Assembly: GCA_036417435.1 (NCBI GenBank)
Contig: CM070899.1
Location: 67,659,001 to 67,723,000 of the forward strand
Source of the DNA: Inia geoffrensis
Taxonomy: Eukaryota; Chordata; Mammalia; Artiodactyla; Iniidae
DNA: 64,000 nucleotides
Direction of reading: 5' to 3'
Below are positions 57,199 to 64,000 of the stretch, in pieces. The translations under genes and the position numbers were made by a program. The notes under the pieces are model-generated. The model did no database searches. It was not told where the DNA came from and worked only from the letters and a program-made list of their open reading frames with translations. Position 1 is the stretch's first letter; each line of letters begins with the position of its first letter.

Positions 57199-58141
57199 AT
57201 GAGAAGACAGAGAAACATAAAGCAGATGAAGGAGCAAGATAAAAACCCACCACATCAAACAAATGAAGAGGAAATAGACAGTCTACCTGAAAAAGAATTC
57301 AGAGTAATGATAATAAAGATGATCCAAAATCTTAGAAATAGAATGGAGGAAAAACAAGAAACGTTTAACAAGGACCTAGAAAAACTAAAGAGCAAACAAA
57401 CAATGATGAACAACATAAATGAAATTAAAAATTCTTTAGAAGGAATTAATAGCAGAATAACTGAGGCAGAAGAATGGATAAGTGACCTGGAAGATAAAAT
57501 AGTGGAAATAACTACTGCAGAGCAAAATAAAGAAAAAAGAATGAAAAGAACTGAGGACACTCTCAGAGACCTCTGGGACAACATTAAACGCACCAACATT
57601 CGAATTATAGGGGTTCCAGAAGAAGAAGAGAACAAGAAAGGGACTGAGAAAATATTTGAAGAGATTATAGTAGAAAACTTCCCTAATATGGAAAGGAAAT
57701 AGTCAATCAAGTCCAGGAAGAAAAGAGAGTCCCATACAGGATAAATCCAAGGAGAAACACGCAAAGACACATATTAATCGAACTATCAAAAATTAAATAC
57801 AAAGAAAAAATATTAAAAGAGGCAAGGGAAAAACAACAAATCACATACAAGGGACGCTCCATAAGGTTAACAGCTGATCTTTCAGCAGAAACTCTGCAAG
57901 TCAGAAGGGAGTGGCAGGACATACTGAAAGTGATGAAAGGGAAAAAGCTCCAACCAAGATTACTCTACCCAGCCAGGATCTCATTCAGATTCGATGGAGA
58001 AATTAAAACCTTTACAGACAAGCAAAAGTTAAGAGAATTCAGCACCACCAAACCACCTTTACAACAAATGCTAAAGGAACTTCTCTACACAGGAAACAGA
58101 AGAGAAGGAAAAGACCTACAGAAACAAACGGAAAACAATTA
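57199..58141 (+). pseudogene. L1 ORF1 (nucleic-acid chaperone) with frameshift
   Basis: ORF1p binds L1 RNA as a coiled-coil trimer. Here the first 167 codons are open (57199-57702), with a charged coiled-coil region around codons 45-130 ('EEWISDLEDKIVEIT') and the start of the RNA-recognition domain ('IRIIGVPEEEE'). A one-base loss near 57689 then shifts the frame to a stop at 57700-57702. The rest of the RNA-binding and C-terminal domains continues in another frame to about 58141 (for example 'LLYPARISFRFDGE'). In total it is about 314 codons, near normal length. Confidence 0.92.
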
Positions 58142-58146
58142 AGAAA

Positions 58147-61100
58147 ATGGTAATAAGAACATACATACTGATAATTACCTTAAATGTAATTGGATAAAAT
58201 GCTCCAACCAAAACACATAGACTGGCTGAATGGATACAAAAACAAGACCTGTATATATGCTGTCTACAAGAGACCCACTTCAGACCTAGGGACACATCCA
58301 GACTGAAAATGAGGGGATGGAAAAAGATATTCCATGCAAATGGAAATCAAAAGAAAGCTGGAGTAGCAATTCTCATATCAGACAAAATAGACTTTAAAAT
58401 AAAGACTATAACAAGAGACAAAGAAGGACACTACATAATGATCAAGGTATCAATCCAAGAAGATATAACAATTGTAAATATTTATGCACCCAACATAGGA
58501 GCACCTCAATACATAAGGCAAATGCTAAAAGCCATAAAAGGGGAAATCAACAGTAACACAATCATGGTTGGGGACTTTAACACCCCACTTTCACCAATGG
58601 ACAGATCACCCAAAATGAAAGTAAATAAGGAAACACAAGCTTTAAATCATACATTAAACAAGATGGACTTAATTGATATTTATAGGACATTCCATCTAAA
58701 AACAACAGAATACACTTTCTTCTCAAGTGCTCATGGAACATTCTCCAGGACATATCATATCTTGGGTCACAAATTAAGAAAACTGAAATCATGTCAAGTA
58801 TCTTTTCCGACCACAACACTATGAGACTAGATATCAATTACAGGAAAAAATCTGGAAAAAACGCAAACACATGGAGGCTAAACAATACACTACTAAATAA
58901 CCAAGAGATCACTGAAGATTTGAAAGAGGAAATCAAAAAATACCTAGAAACAAATGACAATGAAAACTTTATGACCCAAAACCTATGGGATGCAGCAAAA
59001 GCAGTTCTAAGAGGGAAGTCTATAGCAATACAATCCTACCTCAAGAAACAAGAAGCATCTCAAATAAACAACTTAACCTTACACCTAAAGCAATTAGAGA
59101 AGGAAGAACCAAAAAAACCTCAAAGTTAGCAGAAGGAAAGAAATCTTAAAGATCAAATCAGAAATAAATGAAAAAAAATAAAGCAAAGAACAGCAAAGAT
59201 CAATAAAACTAAAAGCTGGTTCTCTGAGAAGATAAACAAAATTGATAAACCATTAGCCAGACTCAACAAGAAAAAAAGGGAGAAGACCCAAATCAACAGA
59301 ATTAGAAATGAATAAGGAGAAGTAACAACTGATACTGCAGAAATACAAAGACCATGTGAGACTACTAGAAGCAAATGTACGCCAATAAAATGGACAACCT
59401 GGAAGAAATGGACAAATACTTAGAAAAGCACAACTTTCTGAGACTGAACCAGGAAGTAACAGAAAATATAAACAGACCAATCACAAGCATGACATTGAGA
59501 CTGTGATTAAAAATCTTCCAACACATAAAAGCGCAGGACCAGATGACTTCATAGGCGAATTCTATAAAACATTTAGAGAACAGCTAACACCTATCCTTCT
59601 CGAACTCTTCTAAAATATAGCAGAGGAAGGAACACTCTCAAACTCATTCTACAAGGCCACCATCACCATGATACCAAAACCAGACAAAGATGTCACAAAA
59701 AAAGAGAACTACAGGCCAATATCACTTATGAACATAGATGCAAAAATCCTCAACAAAATATTAGCAAACAGGATCTAACAGCACATTAAAAGGATCATAC
59801 ACCATGATCAAGTGGGGTTTATTCCAGGAATGCAAGGATTCTTCAAAATATGCAAATCAATCAATGTGATACACCATATCAACAAATGGGAGGAAAAAAA
59901 CCAATGATCACCGCAATAGGTGCAGAAACAGCTTTTGACAAAATTCAACACCAATTTATGATAAAAACCCTCCAGAAAGTAGGCATAGAGGGAACTTACC
60001 TCAACATAACAAAGGCCATATATGACAAAGCCACAGCCAACATCTTCCTCAATGGTGAAAAAATGAAACCATTTCCACTAAGATCAAGAACAAGAAAAGG
60101 CTGTCCACTCGCACCGCTATTATTCAACATAGTTTTGGAAGTTTTAGCCACAGCAATCAGAGAAGAAAAAGAAATAAAAGGAATCAAAATCAGGAAAGAA
60201 GAAGTAAAGCTGTCACTGTTTGCAGATGACATGATACTATACATAGAGAATCCTAAAGATGCTACCAGAAAACTACTAGAGCTTATCAATGAACTTGGTA
60301 AAGTAGCAGGATACAAAATTAATGAACAGAAATCTCTTGCATTCCTATACGCTAATGATGAAAAACCTGAAAGAGAAATTAAGAAAACATTCCCATTTAC
60401 CACTGCAACAAATAGAATAAAATACCTAGGAATATACCTACCTAAGGAGACAAAAGACCTGTATGCAGAAAACTATAAGACACTAATGAAAGAAATTAAA
60501 GATGATACAAACAGATGGAGAGATATACCATGTTCTTGGACTGGAAGAATCAAATTGTGAAAATGACTATACTACCCAAAGCAATCTACACATTCAGTGC
60601 AATCCCTTATCAAACTATCAATGGCATTTTTCACAGAACTAGAACAAAGAATTTCACAATATATATGGAAACACAAAAGACCCCAAATAGGCAAAGCAAT
60701 CTTGAGAAAGAAAAACGGAGCTAGAGGAATCAGGCTCCCTGACTTCAGACTACACTGCAAAGCTACAGTAATCAAGACAGTATGGTACAGGCACAAAAAC
60801 AGAAATACAGATCAATGAAACAAGATAGAAAGCCCAGAGATAAATCCATGCATCTGTGGTCAACTTATCTTTGATAAAGGAGGAAAGAATATACAATGGA
60901 GAAAAGACAGCCTCTTCAATAAGTGGTGCTGGGAAAACTGGACAGGTACATGTAAAACAATGAAATTAGAACACTCCCTAACACCATACAAAAAGATAAA
61001 CTCAAAATGGATTAAAGACCTAAATGTAAGGCCATACACTACCAAACTCTTAGAGGAAAACACAGGCAGAACACTGTATGACATAAATCACAGCAAGATC

Positions 61101-61946
61101 CTTTTTGACTCACCTCCTAGAGAAATGGAAATAAAAACAAAAATAAACAAAGGGGACCTAATGAAATTTTAAAGTTTCAAGACAAAAAGACAATGCTCAG
61201 AATGGGAGAAAATATCTGCAAATGAAGCAACTGACAAAGGATTAATCTCCAAAATTTACAAGCAGCTCATGCAGCTCAATATCAAAAAAACTACCAACCT
61301 AATCCAAAAATGGGCACAAGACCTAAACAGACATTTCTCCAGAGAAGATATACAGATTGCCAACAAACACATGAAAGGATGCTCAGCATCACTAATCATT
61401 AGAGAAATGCAAATCAAAACTACAATGAGGTATCACCTCACAGCAGTCAGAATGGCCATCATCAAAAAATCTAGAAACAATAAATGCTGGAGAGGGTGTG
61501 GAGAAAAGGGAACACTCTTGCACTGCTGGTGGGAATGTGAATTGGTTCAGCCACTATGGAGAACAGTATGGAGGTTCCTTAAAAAACTACAAATAGAACT
61601 ACCATATGACCCAGCAATCCCACTACTGGGCATATACTCTGAGAAAACCAAAATTCAAAAAGAGTCATGTACAAAAATGTTTATTGCAGCTCTATTTACA
61701 ATAGCCAGGAGATGGAAACAATCTAAGTGCCCATCGTCGGATGAATGGATAAAGAAGATATGGCACATATATACAATGGAATATTACTCAGCCATAAAAA
61801 GAAACAAAATTGAGCTATTTGTAATGAGGTGGATAGACCTAGAGTATGTCATACAGAGTGAAGTAAGTCAGAAGGAGAAAGACAAATACCGTATACTAAC
61901 ACACATATATATGGAATTTAAGAAAAAAAATGTAAGACGGGAATAA
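58147..61946 (+). pseudogene. L1 ORF2 (endonuclease-reverse transcriptase), degraded
   Basis: ORF2p cuts target DNA and copies L1 RNA into it. Domains appear in order. The endonuclease is at about 58260-58840 ('QETHFRP' near the start, 'VGDFNTPL', 'SDHNTM'). The reverse transcriptase is at about 59600-60560, with catalytic 'FADDMILY' at about 60222-60245. A cysteine-containing C-terminal part ends in '[18 protein letters not shown]' at about 61485-61540. A stop occurs within about 17 codons of the start (near 58195), and several frameshifts and stops break it (58790, 59130, 59780, 60560). The total span of 3.8 kb is about the expected length. It is inactive. Confidence 0.92.
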
Positions 61947-62280
61947 AGACACAGACCTACTGGAGAACAGACTTGAGGATATGGGGAGGGGGAAGGGTGA
62001 GCTGTGATAGGGCGAGAGAGAGACATGGACATATATACACTAACAAACCTAAGGTAGATAGCTGGTGGGAAGCAGCCGCATGGCACAGGGATATCGGCTT
62101 GGTGCTTTGTGACCGCCTGGAGGGGTGGGATAGGGAGGGTGGGAGGGAAGGAGATGCAAGAGGGAGGAGATATGGGAACATGTGTATATGTATAACTGAT
62201 TCACTTTGTTATAAAGCAGAAACTAACACACCATTGTAAAGCAATTATACCCCAATAAAGATGTTAAAAAAAAAAAAAAA

Positions 62281-62814
62281 GATGTGGCACATATATACAA
62301 TGGAATATTACACAACCACTGAAGGAAACGAAATTGAGTTATTAGTGAGTTGGATGGACATAGAGTCTGTCATACAGAGTGAAGTACGTCAGAAAGAAAA
62401 AAACAAATACTGTATGCTAACACATATATATGGAATCTAAAAAAAAAATTGGTTCTGAATAACCTAGGGGTAGGACAGAGTAGGAATAAAGATGCAGACA
62501 TAGAGAATGGACTTGAGGACACACAGAGTGGGAAGGGTAAGCTGGGACAAAGTGAGAGAGTGGCATGGACACATATACACTACCAAATGTAAAATAGATA
62601 GCTAGTGGGAAGCAGCCATATAGCACAGGGAGATCAGCTTGGTGCTTTGTGACCACCTAAAGGGGTGGTATAGGGAGGGTGGAAAGGAGATGCAAAAGGG
62701 AGAAGATATGGGGATATACATATATGTATAGCTGATTCACTTTGTTATACAGCAGAAACTAACATCCCATTGTAAAGCAATTATACTGCAATAAAGATGT
62801 TAAAAAAAAAAAAA
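62281..62814 (+). mobile_element. Second L1 3' end joined to L1 C
   Basis: Immediately after the first A-run the sequence restarts inside ORF2 ('gatgtggcacatatatacaa'), runs through another 3' UTR and ends 'gcaataaagatgtt' plus a poly(A). It differs from L1 C at many positions ('cacaaccactgaaggaaacg'), so it is not a simple tandem copy. The right target duplication follows at once. Confidence 0.92.
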
Positions 62815-62830
62815 AAGTCTCCAACTCAGG
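62815..62830. repeat. Right target-site duplication of the composite L1 insertion
   Basis: Exact copy of 54573-54588, placed just after the final poly(A). This is the expected product of target-primed reverse transcription of the whole 54589-62814 block. Confidence 0.9.
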
Positions 62831-62897
62831 AAATATCACTACCATCCACACAGTTGCTAAACCAAAACCAAGGATCCTAAAAAGAAATATAATTCTG

Positions 62898-63060
62898 GGA
62901 CTTCCCTAGCAGTCCAGTGGTTAAGACTCCATGCCTCCACTGCAGGGGGTGTGGGTTAGATCCCTGGTCAGGAAACTAATAAGATCCCACATACTGTGTG
63001 GTGCAGCTTAAGAAAAAAAAGCACATAAACAAAGGTTTCTATATTTAAAAAATAAAAAAA
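62898..63060 (+). mobile_element. Older tRNA-derived SINE with short body
   Basis: The head 'ggacttccctagcagtccag' and B box region 'gggttagatccc' are diverged. It ends in A/T-rich sequence. The duplication 'gaaatataattctg' is at about 62884-62897 and 'gaaataaaattctg' at 63061-63074. Confidence 0.85.
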
Positions 63061-63074
63061 GAAATAAAATTCTG

Positions 63075-63672
63075 ATACATGCTATAATATGGATAAACCT
63101 TGAAAACTTTATCCTAAGTGAAATAAGTCAGAGATAAGAGGACAAATATTGTAGGATTCTACCTATACGAGATACCTAGAATAGTCAAAGTCACAGAAAA
63201 CAAAAGAATGGTATGGGCTTCCCTGGTGCCTCAGTGGTTAACAATCTGCCTGCCAATGCAGGGGACACGGGTTCGAGCCCTGGTCCGGGAAGATCCCACA
63301 TGCCACCGAGCAACTAAACCCGTGTGCCACAACTACTGAGTCTGTACTCTAGAGCCCACGAGCCACAACTGAAGCCCATGTGCCACAACTACTGAAGTCC
63401 GCACGCCTAGAGCCCGTGCTGCGCAACAAGAGAAGCCCACGCACCACAACTAAGAGTAGCCCTCACTCGCCACAACTAGAGAAAGCCCGCACAGCAACAA
63501 AGACCCAACACAGCCAAAAATAAATTAATTTTTTTTTTTTAAGTAGAATGGTAGTTGCCATGCGCTAGCGATTGGGGAGGAGGGGGCGTGGCGGGGAACG
63601 GGGAGTTATTGTTTAATGGATGCAGTTTTGGTTTGGGATGATGAAATATTTCTGGGGATGGATTTGGAACCT
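63075..63672 (+). mobile_element. Older L1 3' part, split by a SINE
   Basis: 'aatatggataaaccttgaaa', 'ctaagtgaaataagtcagag' and, after the SINE, 'aatggtagttgccatgcgct' belong to the 3' end of an old L1. The SINE at 63215-63544 separates the two parts, and a second SINE follows at 63673. Confidence 0.8.
63215..63544 (+). mobile_element. CHR-type SINE, long older form
   Basis: The head 'gggcttccctggtgcctcag' and B box 'gggttcgagccc' are followed by several 'cacaactactgaagcc'-type modules and 'acagccaaaaataaatt'. The duplication 'agaatggta' lies at 63205-63213 and 63545-63553. Confidence 0.93.
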
Positions 63673-63897
63673 TATTTTTCTTTTTCTTTTTTTTTTTTTT
63701 TTTTTGCGGTACGCGGGCCTCTCACTGCTGTGGCCTCTCCCGTTGCGGAGCACAGGCTCCGGACGCGCAGGATCAGCGGCCATGGCTCACGGGCCCAGCC
63801 GCTCCGCGGCATATGGGATCTTCCCAGACCGGGGCACGAATCTGTGTCCTCTTCATCGGCAGGCAGACTCTCAACCACTGCGCCACCAGGGAAGCCC
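63673..63897 (-). mobile_element. CHR-type SINE, short young form
   Basis: A T-run, then 'gcggtacgcgggcctctcac', ending 'gccaccagggaagccc'. The duplication 'tggaacct' is at 63665-63672 and 63898-63905. Confidence 0.94.
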
Positions 63898-63905
63898 TGG
63901 AACCT

Positions 63906-64000
63906 ACGTATTTATATCACTACCTCCACCACCAACGTAGATGCCAGTCCAGGTTACCGTCTTTAGCCTAAACTCCTGCATTAGCTACTAGCAAGTCTCC
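63906..64000. other. Unassigned intronic end of window
   Basis: Fewer than 100 bases with nothing recognised. It may be the continuation of the split L1 or plain intron. Confidence 0.5.

Larger units (their letters stand above)
54808..62280 (+). mobile_element. L1 copy C: near full-length, inactive
   Basis: All parts are present: 5' UTR from 'gaccttcaagatggcggagg' (54808) to about 57198, ORF1 57199-58141, ORF2 58147-61946, and a 3' UTR ending 'ccaataaagatgtt' plus A's at about 62280. A SINE (54880-55100) splits the 5' UTR. ORF1 and ORF2 are both broken. It is the only copy here retaining the whole L1 order, and it lies antisense to NUBPL. Confidence 0.95.

Noticed and set aside
57199..61946. 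Intact, active L1
   Set aside because: ORF1 has a frameshift near 57689 and ORF2 has an early stop and several later breaks.
63616..63966. Open frames of about 60-170 codons with Pro/Ser/Gly/Arg-rich translations, repeated across the window (also 13329-13727, 19764-20125, 22559-22963, 54659-55156)
   Set aside because: They all lie in CHR SINEs read in various frames; the same protein-like strings recur at each SINE, so they are repeat translations.

Overview
This is mammalian nuclear DNA, almost certainly from a cetacean. The evidence is the density of tRNA-derived SINEs of the CHR type: young copies begin 'gggcttccctggtggcgcag' and older long copies carry repeated 'cacaactactgaagcc' modules. 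A cetartiodactyl-type L1 with recognisable 5' UTR, ORF1, ORF2 and 3' UTR accompanies them. Species cannot be told from the window. It is not microbial: there are no operons, and the small open frames mostly fall inside SINEs, L1s and simple repeats.

One host coding segment is recognisable: a 91-base exon on the minus strand at 29367-29457. Its 30 codons match the part of NUBPL (IND1, the mitochondrial P-loop Fe-S protein needed for respiratory complex I assembly) that carries the [10 protein letters not shown] motif. Both splice sites are canonical. The whole window is therefore best read as two large NUBPL introns, with the gene running right to left. I found no second exon.

Layout on the + strand. 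1-440: 3' end of a young L1 split by a SINE. 446-3500: antisense L1 debris. 4379-5161: a MaLR-type LTR and a long CHR SINE. 5170-12430: repeat-poor intron with faint MIR/L2. 12430-13000: an L3/CR1-like element split by an L1 3' end. 13471-23100: scattered SINEs, an LTR-like element, a hAT element and L2. 23385-23890: an antisense L1. 23890-27540: repeat-poor. 27989-28800: two SINEs and an extreme AT-rich tract. 29367-29457: the exon. 30689-32946: a pair of inverted ~380-base arms around an LTR. 33049-36716: a hAT element split by an internally deleted L1, whose tail holds a SINE. 37950-41475: a second internally deleted L1 with a SINE. 42180-43630: L2. 44164-44366: a three-unit TG minisatellite. 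46195-49452: an antisense L1, SINEs, MIRs, MER5-like DNA and an L1 with an inverted 5' end. 50150-52945: L2 and an older L1. 54573-62830: a large composite L1 insertion. 62898-63905: SINEs and L1 remnants.

The best leads are: (1) the L1 at 54808-62280, whose exact 16-base target-site duplication lies about 220 bases upstream of the L1 start and beyond a second L1 3' end, implying flanking-DNA transduction or template jumping; (2) the highly similar inverted arms at 30689-31075 and 32565-32946, which could form a long hairpin in NUBPL pre-mRNA; (3) an L1 deletion junction at about 39050-39095 carrying only the tail of a SINE. No new protein system is encoded here. All family names are from recognition by eye, not from a database search.
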